A stretch of 64,000 nucleotides of DNA, from positions 124,001-188,000 of the forward strand of contig CAXXCR010000012.1 in the NCBI GenBank assembly GCA_963668015.2. The letters run 5' to 3'. Below are positions 1-8,206 of the stretch, one piece after another. The notes beneath the pieces are model-generated. The model saw only the letters and a program-made list of their open reading frames with translations, was not told the origin of the DNA and did not search any database. Each line of letters begins with the position of its first letter. Position 1 is the first letter of the stretch. The stretch comes from Ilyobacter_A sp963668015 (GTDB lineage: Bacteria; Fusobacteriota; Fusobacteriia; Fusobacteriales; Fusobacteriaceae). A program made the translations under genes and the position numbers.

Positions 1-426
1 ATTGCGTCTTTCAGGAGGATGCTTATAGGTATAAGAAGGTTTATAGTTCCGCAGAAAGATATGTTTTTATCCCTGTATAACGACAAAAGCGACTACATTT
101 TAGAAGATGATAAAATCGAACTCAGGGAGATATATGAAAAGCTTATGCGGATAATAGATGATGTAAATGCCATAAAGGATAGAGCTCTTGTAACCAACGA
201 AGAACTGAATAACAGAATCGCTGACCAAATGAACCAGACAATATATATTATGTCTATAGTAGCCACTATATTTTTACCGCTCAGCTTTTTGACGGGGCTT
301 TTGGGCATAAACGTGGGAGGGATGCCCGGAGCAGGCAACGGCATAGCATTTTGGATAGTGTGTATAATAATAGTTGTCCTGGCAATATTGGAGTACATTA
401 TATTTAAAAATAGAAAGCTGTTTTGA
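1..426 (+). CDS. CorA/ZntB-family divalent metal transporter, C-terminal part (5' end outside window)
   Basis: The reading frame is open from base 1, so the gene begins upstream of the window and the ATG at 19 is internal. What remains is the end of the cytoplasmic helical bundle followed by two membrane helices. The first carries the pore signature as GIN followed by VGGMPG, which resembles the ZntB branch (GIN-VGG-PG) more than the GMN of classical Mg2+ CorA. The polypeptide ends in a short basic tail, as expected for this pentameric inner-membrane channel. Metal preference (Zn2+, Mg2+ or other) cannot be decided from the fragment. The family call is firm; the ZntB subtype is inferred from the pore motif alone. 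Confidence 0.85.
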   Translation: MASFRRMLIGIRRFIVPQKDMFLSLYNDKSDYILEDDKIELREIYEKLMRIIDDVNAIKDRALVTNEELNNRIADQMNQTIYIMSIVATIFLPLSFLTGLLGINVGGMPGAGNGIAFWIVCIIIVVLAILEYIIFKNRKLF

Positions 427-864
427 TTTTTAAAATCGCTGCAGCTTTTTATAGTGAAAGTTTTAATGAAGAATTGTTTTATAATCCTAATTTTCAGATA
501 GAACTTAAAAAAAACGGTGGAGCCTATACACAAATAAATTGAACAATGTGAGGAATTTTACTAAAGTGTATATATTGTCAAAACCTTTAAAAATATAGGC
601 TGAAACTGGTATGAAGCAATCATATATTTTCTATATGATTTCAAGATAAAATATATATACAAATCGGGAATATATTTGTTGACTTATGAAATAAAACCGA
701 ATAGAATTCTTTATTAGAATAGCTTAGCTGGATAAATTTTTTTATGAAAATTAAAAAATATTGGGGTGATGTCTAGGAGGAGTTCGGATAATTTTTGTGA
801 AAGAAAAATTAGCTTTACAAAAGCAAGGATTATTTAAAGTTAAATATTTTTAAAGGTGAGTGAG
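427..864. other. intergenic region with one candidate promoter and no convincing gene
   Basis: This gap between the CorA/ZntB gene and the ankyrin gene is AT-rich. A 22-codon frame beginning at ATG 768 has no properly spaced ribosome site and is not called. The only clear signal is a promoter-like TTGACT (679-684) and TAGAAT (702-707) pair with 17-bp spacing, pointing towards the ankyrin gene about 150 bp downstream. Confidence 0.5.
679..707 (+). promoter_or_regulatory. sigma-70-type promoter candidate for the ankyrin gene
   Basis: TTGACT at 679-684 and TAGAAT at 702-707 are separated by 17 bp. The predicted transcript would have a leader of about 150 nt before the ATG at 865. Confidence 0.5.
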
Positions 865-1293
865 ATGAATTTTTTTGAATTAGTAAAAGATGGGGAATTT
901 AGAATTTTAGAAGAAAACTTAACCTATTTGGACACAGAAATTAAAAATGAGGAGGGGTTTACTTTGCTTCATGAAGCTGTTAAAAGCGGTAACTATAACA
1001 TAGTAGATTTTCTTCTTGTGGAAGGGATGGATCCCAATGAAAGATGCAAAGCCGGCAACACCAGCCTGCACTTTGCTGTAGAATCTGGCGATATGGATAT
1101 AGTTACTCTGCTAATGGACTATGGAGCTGACCTTCAGATGAAGAATAATAGGCAGAGGACAGCACTTCAGTTAGCATCACTTATGAATAATCAAAGGATG
1201 TTGGAAGTATTGGAGCAAATGAGTTGGGAGTATGGATCTTTTTCTGATACTAAGGAACCTAGAAAATTTCAGCTTAGAGATTGGGAAGAATAA
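865..1293 (+). CDS. ankyrin-repeat protein
   Basis: A 142-residue soluble protein built almost entirely of ankyrin repeats: segments such as EGFTLLHEAVKSGNYNIVDFLL, AGNTSLHFAVESGDMDIVTLLM and RTALQLASLMNNQRMLEVL follow the G-TxLHxA...G...IVxxLL pattern, giving about three full repeats plus caps. Such proteins act as protein-binding scaffolds; the partner is not evident. There is no signal peptide, so it is probably cytoplasmic. A GTG at 856 is in frame, but the ribosome site AAAGGTGAG (852-860) lies at the right distance for the ATG at 865, which I take as the start. It is a single-gene unit with a terminator straight after it. Confidence 0.85.
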   Translation: MNFFELVKDGEFRILEENLTYLDTEIKNEEGFTLLHEAVKSGNYNIVDFLLVEGMDPNERCKAGNTSLHFAVESGDMDIVTLLMDYGADLQMKNNRQRTALQLASLMNNQRMLEVLEQMSWEYGSFSDTKEPRKFQLRDWEE

Positions 1294-1316
1294 TAAATTT
1301 GAAAATCTCAATAGAA

Positions 1317-1347
1317 AAACCCCTGTTTGTGCAGGGGTTTCTTTTTT
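1317..1347 (+). terminator. rho-independent terminator after the ankyrin gene
   Basis: A 9-bp perfect stem AAACCCCTG / CAGGGGTTT (1317-1325 with 1332-1340) is followed by C and six T residues. Confidence 0.85.
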
Positions 1348-1386
1348 ATCCTTGAAAATTTCAAATAAGCCATCTAATCAAAAAAA

Positions 1387-1419
1387 GCAACACTCTAGTA
1401 AATTTTCATTATAGTGTAA
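1387..1419 (-). terminator. possible terminator of the minus-strand alcohol dehydrogenase operon
   Basis: On the minus strand an imperfect stem (ACACTATA with TAGAGTGT) spans the end of the adh gene and is followed by TGC and a run of seven T. The loop is long, so the call is tentative. Confidence 0.4.
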
Positions 1420-2584
1420 GGCACATTTTGTAAATATTGCATACATCTTCCCATTCTAAATTTTGCATAGCACCTATTTTTCTTATTTTAACAGCATCTT
1501 TTGCCATCTCTTCTAGTCTTTCTTCGTTTATCCCCACTTCTGGCAGTGTCATAGGTATACCCAAAGACAGGAAGAACTCTGTGGTTTTTGATATCCCTTT
1601 TTTAGCGGCTTTGTAGTCATCGTCTTCCTGGATGTCCCATACATTTCTCGCATAGTCAGCCAGCCTGAAAACATTCTCGTCGTTCATTACATATTCCATC
1701 CATCTCGGTGTGAGTATAGCCAGCCCTACCCCGTGGGTAATGTCATATTTTGCACTGAGTTCGTGCTCCATAGGATGTACCGACCATTCTCCGGGCTTTC
1801 CTGCCGATGCAGTGCCGTTTAATGCCACAGTTCCGGCCCACATAAGGTTGGCCCTGGCTTCGTAGTTGTCAGGTTCTTCTATCGCCACCGGGGCGTATTC
1901 GATAACCGTCTTCATAACAGCCTCGCCGATTCTAGCAGATATATACCCTTTTTTTATAGGTGAGAAATATTGCTCGAACAGGTGCGACAGTATGTCGGCA
2001 CAACCTGCGGCCGTTTGATATTTTGGTACCGTAAACGTGTATGAAGGATCAAGGATAGAAAATTTTGGTTTCAGCAGTTCGCTGCCAAACCCATATTTTT
2101 CCTCTGTTTCCTCGTTGGTGATAACCGAATTTTTATTCATCTCTGATCCCGTAGCAGCCAGAGTAAGTATCGACCCCAAAGGCAGGACTTTTTTTATGGT
2201 GTCCCCTTTTTTTCCTATGTATAGATCCGTCCAGGTATCTCCTTCGTAGAACCTGTCTACAGCTATTGCTTTTGCACAGTCTATAGTGGAGCCACCTCCT
2301 ACGGCAAGAATAAAGTCGACGTCATGCTCTCTGCACAGCCTGCTTCCCTCTTTCACCGCAGATAATCTTGGATTTGGGTCAATGCCGGAGAGTTCTACGA
2401 ACTCTATATCCTTGTCATTGAGCAGGTTAACTACCTCATCATATAAACCCATTTTTTTGATGCTTGATTTACCGTAGAGAAACAGGACTTTTTTACCGTA
2501 CTTTTTTATTTCCGACGGCAAGTTGGAAATTTCCCCTTTTCCGAAAAATATTTTAGTGCTCAGATTGTAGATAAAATTATTCAT
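1409..2584 (-). CDS. iron-containing alcohol dehydrogenase (butanol dehydrogenase/YqhD type)
   Basis: A 391-residue group III alcohol dehydrogenase, full length for the family, catalysing NAD(P)H-dependent interconversion of aldehydes and alcohols in the cytoplasm. The dinucleotide-binding GGGS (96-99) is present. All four metal ligands can be placed: D197 and H201 (in DILSH), H270 (HPMEHE) and H284 (DITHG), with the same 4- and 14-residue spacings as in E. coli YqhD. The HPMEHELSA-YDITHG block is typical of the butanol-dehydrogenase branch used in fermentative redox balance or aldehyde detoxification. It is the last gene of a minus-strand operon, 22 bp after the acetyltransferase, with GGGAGG at good spacing before its ATG. 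Substrate range is not decidable here. Confidence 0.93.
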   Translation of the reverse strand: MNNFIYNLSTKIFFGKGEISNLPSEIKKYGKKVLFLYGKSSIKKMGLYDEVVNLLNDKDIEFVELSGIDPNPRLSAVKEGSRLCREHDVDFILAVGGGSTIDCAKAIAVDRFYEGDTWTDLYIGKKGDTIKKVLPLGSILTLAATGSEMNKNSVITNEETEEKYGFGSELLKPKFSILDPSYTFTVPKYQTAAGCADILSHLFEQYFSPIKKGYISARIGEAVMKTVIEYAPVAIEEPDNYEARANLMWAGTVALNGTASAGKPGEWSVHPMEHELSAKYDITHGVGLAILTPRWMEYVMNDENVFRLADYARNVWDIQEDDDYKAAKKGISKTTEFFLSLGIPMTLPEVGINEERLEEMAKDAVKIRKIGAMQNLEWEDVCNIYKMCLTL

Positions 2585-2606
2585 ATTTTCCTCCCGTATT
2601 ATTTGC

Positions 2607-3041
2607 TTATTTACTAATGCTCATAATATACTCTGGTTCGTCAGTTTCCTCATTGTTTTGCTCGCATACATAATCAAAGCCGATATGTTTGTAGAAATCC
2701 ACAGCCTTCTTATTCTCTTTATAGACCGCCAAAGATAAATTTTTATAAAGCGGTTTAACGTGCTCTATCAGTTTTTTTCCTATCCCGTTGCCTTGAAATT
2801 TTTTATCTACAAACAAGGCTCCGATAAACTCCTTGTTTAATATGCTTATAAAACCTAAAATGCTGTCGCCCTCGATGTATACGTACGTATCACTCTGGGG
2901 GATATAAACATCTTTTACTAAATCATAATTTTTACGCCAATACTCTCCCGCGATGAAACTGTGAGCCTCGATAGTAGACTCCAGCCATATATCCATCACA
3001 ATATCAACTTCGCTGGTTACATAATTCATCTTTCTTATCAT
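2607..3041 (-). CDS. GNAT-family N-acetyltransferase (YjaB-like)
   Basis: A 144-residue GNAT protein. The acetyl-CoA pyrophosphate loop is seen as the Q-G-N-G-I-G-K segment after the strand ALFVDKKF, and the C-terminal NKKAVDFYKHIGF block is the usual motif B with its acid-base tyrosine. The overall pattern (WLEST-AHSFI start, ending in a short acidic tail) resembles E. coli YjaB, whose physiological substrate is uncertain. The start is supported by AAGGAGG eight bases upstream. It lies between rlmF and the alcohol dehydrogenase, probably co-transcribed with both. Being in an operon with an rRNA methylase hints at, but does not prove, a protein- or RNA-modifying role. Confidence 0.85.
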   Translation of the reverse strand: MIRKMNYVTSEVDIVMDIWLESTIEAHSFIAGEYWRKNYDLVKDVYIPQSDTYVYIEGDSILGFISILNKEFIGALFVDKKFQGNGIGKKLIEHVKPLYKNLSLAVYKENKKAVDFYKHIGFDYVCEQNNEETDEPEYIMSISK

Positions 3042-3091
3042 AAATTACTCCTCCTTATTTTGTATCATCATTCTTAAGCAATTAATTTCAT

Positions 3092-3985
3092 CTAAGCTTT
3101 AAATGTCCAAGCCAAAACCCTGCTTATTTTCTGCCCCTGGCTCATCTCTAATATTCTGATATCCTTGGCACCCAGTTTGTCCAATAATTTTTTGGTAGGT
3201 TTTATATTGTCCCTGTTGGAAACCAAAGAGGTAAACCAAGTGACTTGGGAAGAAAACTTAAGGCTTTCTTTAGCCATCTTTTTTAAAAAGAGACGCTCCC
3301 CTCCAGGGCACCACAATTCAGCTTTCTGCCCGCCAAAATTAAGCCCTTTTTTTAAGTTCTTGTTCCCTTTGCTGAGGTTGTTCACTTTTCTCCTGTTTGC
3401 CTTTATCGCATCTTCCAGGGAAGAATGGAACGGAGGGTTGCACATAGTCAGGTCAAATTTCTCCTGTTTTTCTATTATTCCTTCAAAAATGTTATTTCTG
3501 TTTTTTTGGAGCTTCAGGGTGATCTTGTTTTTCAAATTTTCATTGGATTGGACTATCTTTTCAGCATTATCTATAGACTCAGGGTCGATGTCCGAAGCGA
3601 CAAAACTCCAGTTGTAAGCCTGACTGCCTATAATAGGGTAGATGCAGTTTGCGCCGGTCCCTATGTCCAATACTTTTACACCGTCTTTTTTCCCTTCCAG
3701 AAGTTCCGCTATATAGTGTATGTAGTCGGCTCTCCCAGGAATAGGAGGGCATAAAAAACCTTTCGGGATGTCCCAGTTGTCTATCTTGTAGTAGGTCTTC
3801 AACAGAGCTTTATTCAGCAGAATGACAGCCCTGTTGTCGCTGAAATCTATGGTGTCCTCTCCCCTGGGGTTTTTTCTTACATATGCTTTTAACTCCGGTA
3901 AGTTTTTTATTAGTAGCTTAAAATTATACTTTCCCCTATGGGGATTATTGGGGTGGAGTTCACCCTTTTTCTTTATGTTCTTCAA
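3092..3985 (-). CDS. rlmF: 23S rRNA (adenine-1618-N6)-methyltransferase
   Basis: Matches RlmF (YbiN) along its whole length: the N-terminal LHP-N-H block, NWDIPKGFLCPPIPGRADYI, the SAM site LDIGTGANCIYP, the catalytic N6-adenine motif CNPPFH, the NFGGQ-AELWCPGGE block and the WFTSLVS segment. It methylates A1618 of 23S rRNA using S-adenosylmethionine. The start is a TTG at 3985: AAGGAG sits seven bases upstream and the resulting protein (297 residues) begins just before the conserved LHPNNPH motif. The longer in-frame ATG at 4048 has no ribosome site and adds a hydrophobic stretch foreign to the family. It is first gene of the rlmF-GNAT-adh operon. Confidence 0.93.
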   Translation of the reverse strand: MKNIKKKGELHPNNPHRGKYNFKLLIKNLPELKAYVRKNPRGEDTIDFSDNRAVILLNKALLKTYYKIDNWDIPKGFLCPPIPGRADYIHYIAELLEGKKDGVKVLDIGTGANCIYPIIGSQAYNWSFVASDIDPESIDNAEKIVQSNENLKNKITLKLQKNRNNIFEGIIEKQEKFDLTMCNPPFHSSLEDAIKANRRKVNNLSKGNKNLKKGLNFGGQKAELWCPGGERLFLKKMAKESLKFSSQVTWFTSLVSNRDNIKPTKKLLDKLGAKDIRILEMSQGQKISRVLAWTFKA

Positions 3986-4100
3986 ATTATATCTCCTTGT
4001 ATACTGAAGTATAGTCAATATTATTAAATTAAATTGTAACATGCTCAATTAGTTTAAACAAGGGAAGGGAGCCTAAAAAAGAGAAATATTATAATTATCC

Positions 4101-4131
4101 ATAAAAAAAGCAGCCTAAATACATAGGCTGA
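4101..4131 (-). terminator. rho-independent terminator of the methyltransferase gene
   Basis: Minus-strand stem CAGCCTA/TAGGCTG (4111-4117 with 4124-4130, 6-nt loop) followed by C and a run of seven T residues. Confidence 0.75.
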
Positions 4132-4144
4132 CTTTTATTTAATT

Positions 4145-4855
4145 CTATTTTTTCTTAGCTGTCATCATCATCAGCGTGATGTACTTATCCACATCCGCTG
4201 CTATGAGCCCCTTGTCCTCTTCGGCGTACTCATTGCCGCAGTTTAGCCATGAGTCCCATATTTCGGCACTCTGCTCGATAGTTACGCAATGCTTTATTTT
4301 GACTAGTCCTGTTTTAGCCCATAAGTTTTTCCACCACTCGGCAGAGTGGAGGGTGTACATCTCAGGAGTCCAAAACGGTTTTAGCGTCTCCGGGACACCG
4401 TGATCAAACTCTCTTGAAAGACTCGGACAGGCTATGCCGAACTGGCCGCCTTTTTTAAGTAAAGGGTAAAAGAACATCGGCAGGTACATTTCGTTGGTGC
4501 CAAAATAATGGTATGCATCGACACTTACCACAACATCAAAGAACTCTTCTGCGAAAGGCAGTGAGTGGGCTTCGGCTTCCAGCGGGAATACCAGGTCTTC
4601 TACTCCCATCTTTTTTATCCTCTCTAAATTATCTGCTGGAGAGATCCATAAATCACATGCAAAAACAGTTACTCCAAACTCTTTTGCCAAAAAAATAGAA
4701 GTAAGCGCGGTACCGCACCCCAAGTCCAGCACCTTCATGCCGGGCTTTAAATGAAGCTTCTCGGAGAGCAGTTCTACAAGCCAAAGAGCATTCGGACCCA
4801 TCAAATTTTTATTAACCCATTCTTCGTTGTATTGTTTTGATTTTGGAAAATTCAT
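4145..4855 (-). CDS. class I SAM-dependent methyltransferase
   Basis: A 236-residue Rossmann-fold methyltransferase. Motif I is VLDLGCGTA after GMK, motif II the acidic FACDLW, and the motif IV region is FFDVVVSVDAYHYFG. The start ATG at 4855 is preceded by AAAGGAG; the upstream in-frame ATG at 4963 would add a segment without ribosome site. The YNEEWVNKNLMGPNALWL N-terminus and the DHGVPE...FWTPEMYTLHSAEWW central block are typical of small-molecule methyltransferases annotated as UbiE- or cyclopropane-synthase-like, but I cannot name the substrate. It stands alone on the minus strand with its own terminator. Confidence 0.8.
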   Translation of the reverse strand: MNFPKSKQYNEEWVNKNLMGPNALWLVELLSEKLHLKPGMKVLDLGCGTALTSIFLAKEFGVTVFACDLWISPADNLERIKKMGVEDLVFPLEAEAHSLPFAEEFFDVVVSVDAYHYFGTNEMYLPMFFYPLLKKGGQFGIACPSLSREFDHGVPETLKPFWTPEMYTLHSAEWWKNLWAKTGLVKIKHCVTIEQSAEIWDSWLNCGNEYAEEDKGLIAADVDKYITLMMMTAKKK

Positions 4856-4975
4856 TGGTTCTCCGCTCCTTTCCGTTTGAAAATTAATTTTATTTTTTTT
4901 ACATAATATGCCGAACAAGATGGAAAGAGAGGATACAATTGGCAGAAGAGACTTAGACGCCAACTTGTTCGAGAT

Positions 4976-4987
4976 TCTGATAACTCA
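4976..4987. repeat. 12-bp direct repeat, left of the PLD gene
   Basis: TCTGATAACTCA occurs here and again at 6077-6088, bracketing the phospholipase-D-like gene. It may mark an insertion boundary. Confidence 0.6.
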
Positions 4988-5038
4988 GTTAGTACACCCA
5001 ATCCGTTTTGCAGCTATGTTATCAGGTGCAATATTTCT

Positions 5039-6052
5039 TTATTTAATAAGTATTTTTTTTAATTTAATAAATTCTTCCGCGAACGATTCAGCACTCAATC
5101 TATTTGTTATTAATGTAGCTGTTTCATTATTAAATTGAGCTCTAATTGTCCAATTATAAGAACCATGAACAACTTTTTTTAAATCAAAAACACAGAATTT
5201 ATGATGCATCAACTTATCAAAAGAATTATTCTTTGGAATTTTATAGATTTTAAGATATTTTTCTACTTTTTCAATTAAACTAGCATTAATGGGGTCATCA
5301 TTAACTATTAATTGTACATCTATTCCTTCGTTTTGTTTCTTAAATAGTTCTCTTGCTAATTCAATATCTGTAAACCAAGCAACAGCAATCCAAATAACAA
5401 ATTTAGCATTTCTTATTTCTTCAACAATCATATTTCTTATACTTTCAAAAGAAGTAGTAATTTCTAGGGAATCATTATCATAAATTTTTTCAAGTAATTC
5501 ATCAAATTCAGTGTTGCTATATTTACCTTTTATTTTTAGCGCTAATTTGAGAAGTTCGTCGTTAGATAGTACTGAAATTCTTCGGGAAATATATGTTTTT
5601 TTGCTTTCAAATGCTTCAAGAATAGTTCCTTCTTTTAGTCCATAACCTTCACAAATATATGGAAGAACATTTGCAGATTCTATTGCCATGTCATTACAAA
5701 TATGATTTTTAATTTCTTGTGCAATATTTGCAGGAATATCTTTTTTCTCAATTATTTTAAAAGGTTTATACTCAATAAGATACTCCAAATATTCAATGTT
5801 TGCAGATACTTCGGAGTGAAATTCATATAATTCTGAAATATTTTCTGGTATAAAATCTAATTTATTTAATATTATCTCAATTTCATCATCTTGAATTCTT
5901 TTAACCCAAACTTTTAATCTTTTTATAATATCAACAAAATTATAAATATAAACCGTTTTTTTATCTGCATCATCACTAGGACTTAAATTTTGAATTGGAA
6001 ATTCTTTAATTTCAGTTATCACATTGCTTAATTTTTCAGTTAATAAATTCAT
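5039..6052 (-). CDS. phospholipase D-like nuclease-family protein with unknown N-terminal domain
   Basis: A 337-residue protein. The C-terminal ~140 residues form a single-HKD phospholipase-D/Nuc-type domain: H283, K285 and D290 fit HxK-x4-D, followed by GSYNWT and NNET. One HKD motif per chain usually means a homodimer that hydrolyses phosphodiesters (nucleases such as Nuc, or lipases). The first ~195 residues, including an acidic helical region and SVLSNDELLKLALKIKGKY, match nothing I recognise. No signal peptide or membrane segment is seen, so a cytoplasmic nuclease-type role is more likely than a secreted lipase. The gene is visibly more AT-rich than its neighbours and is framed by 12-bp direct repeats, suggesting acquisition. 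Start supported by GGAGG. Confidence 0.8.
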   Translation of the reverse strand: MNLLTEKLSNVITEIKEFPIQNLSPSDDADKKTVYIYNFVDIIKRLKVWVKRIQDDEIEIILNKLDFIPENISELYEFHSEVSANIEYLEYLIEYKPFKIIEKKDIPANIAQEIKNHICNDMAIESANVLPYICEGYGLKEGTILEAFESKKTYISRRISVLSNDELLKLALKIKGKYSNTEFDELLEKIYDNDSLEITTSFESIRNMIVEEIRNAKFVIWIAVAWFTDIELARELFKKQNEGIDVQLIVNDDPINASLIEKVEKYLKIYKIPKNNSFDKLMHHKFCVFDLKKVVHGSYNWTIRAQFNNETATLITNRLSAESFAEEFIKLKKILIK

Positions 6053-6076
6053 TTTACCTCCAAAATTTCGATAATA

Positions 6077-6088
6077 TCTGATAACTCA
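6077..6088. repeat. 12-bp direct repeat, right of the PLD gene
   Basis: Second copy of TCTGATAACTCA (see 4976-4987), 25 bp upstream of the PLD start codon. Confidence 0.6.
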
Positions 6089-6100
6089 TTTATATATACA

Positions 6101-6221
6101 ATATACATAAAAAATTTGCCTATACCTCCAAATTTGGAAATATAGGCGAAATAATTTGTGTGAATTTGTGATAAAAACAAGGGTCATTTCTCTGTGAAGC
6201 TCTGTGGCCAAAATGGTTTTT
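6101..6221. repeat. intergenic palindromic repeat, copy 1
   Basis: A hairpin-forming core (6115-6150) with the centre TCCAAATTTGGA and outer arms GCC-TATA / TATA-GGC is followed about 40 bp later by CTCTGTGAAGCTCTGTGGCC (6190-6209). The same order of elements recurs at 7382-7486, so the MDR gene lies between two copies. It probably also serves as transcription end for the MDR gene. Confidence 0.8.
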
Positions 6222-6282
6222 TATGTGAAACAAATCCAGCAAGAGCACTGTGACATTTGTAAAATGGTATGCCTCAACCAAT

Positions 6283-7266
6283 TCATTTTTCTGCTCTTGG
6301 ATATGAAGATACTTTGATTGCTAACTTTCCAACATAATGTTCTATTAGATGCTTATGCGCGTCTTTAACATTATCTAACTTAAATACTTGATCTACATGA
6401 GGAGTAATTTCTCCATTTTCAATATATCTGTGCAATCTATTAATTATATCTTCATCAGGCTCTCCATTGTATCCAAAAATATCAACATCACTTCTTTTTT
6501 CGGGTTCAGGAAAAACGCCATTTGGATAAGCAACTTTTCCGCCAAGACAGAAGTCTTTAATAAATTTGTTGATATCTTTATGCGAAAAAGTCAACAATAC
6601 TTTGTCAAATTTATTGAAACCAAAAGAATGTGCCTTTGCTATTATATCTTCACTTTTCCCATTTATTACATGCTCTATGCCGTAACTTTTTATTAAAGAA
6701 ACTCCGTCAGTTTTTGAAGCAATAGCATATATTTTTGCTCCTAAACTTTTTGCAATTTGTACTGCGATATGGCCAATGCCACCACTTGCACCAAATATTG
6801 CTATAGACTCTCCCTTTTTTAGATTTAATACATCTGTTAAGCCTCTTAATGCAGTAAGCCCAACTCCAGCTATAACTGATGCCTGCAGGAGTGTGATAGT
6901 TTCAGGAATTTTCTTGACAAGTTTATAGCTAACCGAAACATATTCTGCATAGAATCCTCCTTTAGGGTTCAAAAATCCAACTGCATATACTTTATCATTT
7001 ATTTCAAAATTTTTGACATTTTTTCCCAGGGAAACAATTTCTCCGCTTCCTTCTGATCCAATAATATAAGGAAACTTAGAATTAAGCCCTAACATTTGGT
7101 CGTATCCACCTTCACGTTCAAATGTGTCCCATTGACCAATTCCTGCATAATCCAATTTTATTAGGATTTCATTATCAGCAATGGTTGGAATCGGCAATTC
7201 CTTGATATCAAATTTGCTAGCATCACCAAATTCATTTATTGCACTTGCAAGCATTGTTTTTTTCAT
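6283..7266 (-). CDS. MDR-superfamily zinc-independent NAD(P)H oxidoreductase (quinone-reductase-like)
   Basis: A 327-residue medium-chain dehydrogenase/reductase. The N-terminal GroES-like domain carries YAGIGQWDTFEREGGY and the IGSEGSGEIVSLG block; the Rossmann nucleotide site is GASGGIGHIAVQIAK followed by the GAKIYAIAS strand. The cysteine and histidine zinc ligands of alcohol dehydrogenases are missing, which places it with quinone oxidoreductase or enoyl reductase-like members. The substrate is unknown. Start ATG 7266 has AAGGAG upstream. The gene is AT-rich and lies between two copies of an intergenic repeat, consistent with a mobile or recombined cassette. Confidence 0.88.
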   Translation of the reverse strand: MKKTMLASAINEFGDASKFDIKELPIPTIADNEILIKLDYAGIGQWDTFEREGGYDQMLGLNSKFPYIIGSEGSGEIVSLGKNVKNFEINDKVYAVGFLNPKGGFYAEYVSVSYKLVKKIPETITLLQASVIAGVGLTALRGLTDVLNLKKGESIAIFGASGGIGHIAVQIAKSLGAKIYAIASKTDGVSLIKSYGIEHVINGKSEDIIAKAHSFGFNKFDKVLLTFSHKDINKFIKDFCLGGKVAYPNGVFPEPEKRSDVDIFGYNGEPDEDIINRLHRYIENGEITPHVDQVFKLDNVKDAHKHLIEHYVGKLAIKVSSYPRAEK

Positions 7267-7381
7267 AGAGAACTCTCCTTATAAATTAGAAGTTGTAATC
7301 ATTATATAAAGTTTCCCCTAATATTTAAATTGCTTTCATAAACGAAGTGGAGAGAATACTTTGTTATCCCCCCACATTAAA

Positions 7382-7486
7382 ATATACATAAAATATTCGC
7401 CTATACCTCCAAATTTGGAAATACAGGCGAAATAATTGGTGGAAATTCGTGATAAAGTTTTTCTCTCTGTGAAACTCTGTGGCCTA
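7382..7486. repeat. intergenic palindromic repeat, copy 2
   Basis: Same element as 6101-6221: hairpin core 7396-7431 with perfect outer arms TTCGCC / GGCGAA and centre TCCAAATTTGGA, then CTCTGTGAAACTCTGTGGCC at 7465-7484. Two pairs of outer-arm differences between copies keep the stem paired. Confidence 0.8.
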
Positions 7487-7498
7487 AAAAACATACTT

Positions 7499-8194
7499 CT
7501 ATATATCGTTCAAGACTTTTATAACTTTCCCCACTACACGCAGTTCTTCCCCCGGCCCTATGTATATCGGGGCGTAGTTGGGGTTGTCGCTTATAAGTGC
7601 CACGTACGAGTCTGTGACCTTGAGCCTTTTCACATAGGCCTCGTTGTCCATTAAGAATGCACCCACCTCGCCGTTTTTAACCTCGACATCTTTTTTGACG
7701 ATTATAACGGAAGAGTTCTTTATTGTGGGCTCCATAGAGTCCCCCCTTACGTTTATGGCAAAGACGTCTCCGCGCGGGTTGAAGTCCGGTATGCTCAGGA
7801 AGTCCTCCACATCTCCGTAGTTTACAGCACCTGTACCGGCACTGATCCTCTCGTATACGGGTATCCTGTACTCAGAGAGTACAGGGGCTTCGCTTTCTGG
7901 GTGTGAATTTTCCAGTAGTTTTATCTTTTCCTCCATCTGTAAGAGTTCTTTTTTTATTATATCCGGTGTCCTCTCCATTGCCGCCATATACTTCATATCC
8001 CTTGTTTCTTCTTCTGACAGATTGAGAGCTTCGGCTATTTTATCCAAAACTGCATCGCTGGGCGGGTTCTTTACCTCTCCTCTTTCAATACCGTTGAAAT
8101 AAGACTGGGTTATACCTATGAGTTTGGCGAGCTTGTTCTGGCTGTATCCAAGTTCTGTTCTTTTTTCCTTTACAAAACTTTTAAAATCTTTCAT
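7499..8194 (-). CDS. XRE-type repressor with S24 (LexA-like) autocleavage domain
   Basis: A 231-residue regulator. Residues 1-65 are an XRE helix-turn-helix (SQNKLAKLIGITQSYFNGIERG); residues ~110-231 are an S24/LexA-CI autoprotease domain with scissile A119-G120 (ISAGTG), nucleophile S153 (GDSMEP) and general-base K189 (YVKRL). All catalytic elements are present, so RecA-stimulated or stress-triggered self-cleavage is expected. Start: ATG 8194 has AAGGAG eight bases upstream; the TTG two codons earlier is too close to it. It faces a small unknown gene, and related sequence motifs occur in both promoters, suggesting autoregulation and control of the neighbour. Phage CI ancestry is possible, but no other phage gene is near. 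Confidence 0.9.
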   Translation of the reverse strand: MKDFKSFVKEKRTELGYSQNKLAKLIGITQSYFNGIERGEVKNPPSDAVLDKIAEALNLSEEETRDMKYMAAMERTPDIIKKELLQMEEKIKLLENSHPESEAPVLSEYRIPVYERISAGTGAVNYGDVEDFLSIPDFNPRGDVFAINVRGDSMEPTIKNSSVIIVKKDVEVKNGEVGAFLMDNEAYVKRLKVTDSYVALISDNPNYAPIYIGPGEELRVVGKVIKVLNDI

Positions 8195-8206
8195 GGGCAA
8201 AACTCC

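Noticed and set aside
768..836. 22-codon frame before the ankyrin gene
   Set aside because: No ribosome site at a workable distance and no recognisable sequence; AGGAGG lies inside the frame rather than before it.
1232..1414. 60-codon frame overlapping the ankyrin gene end and terminator
   Set aside because: It is out of frame with a clear gene and runs through a strong terminator.
4908..5138. 76-codon plus-strand frame between the methyltransferase and PLD genes
   Set aside because: It has no ribosome site, crosses the end of the PLD gene on the other strand, and its product looks like antisense translation.
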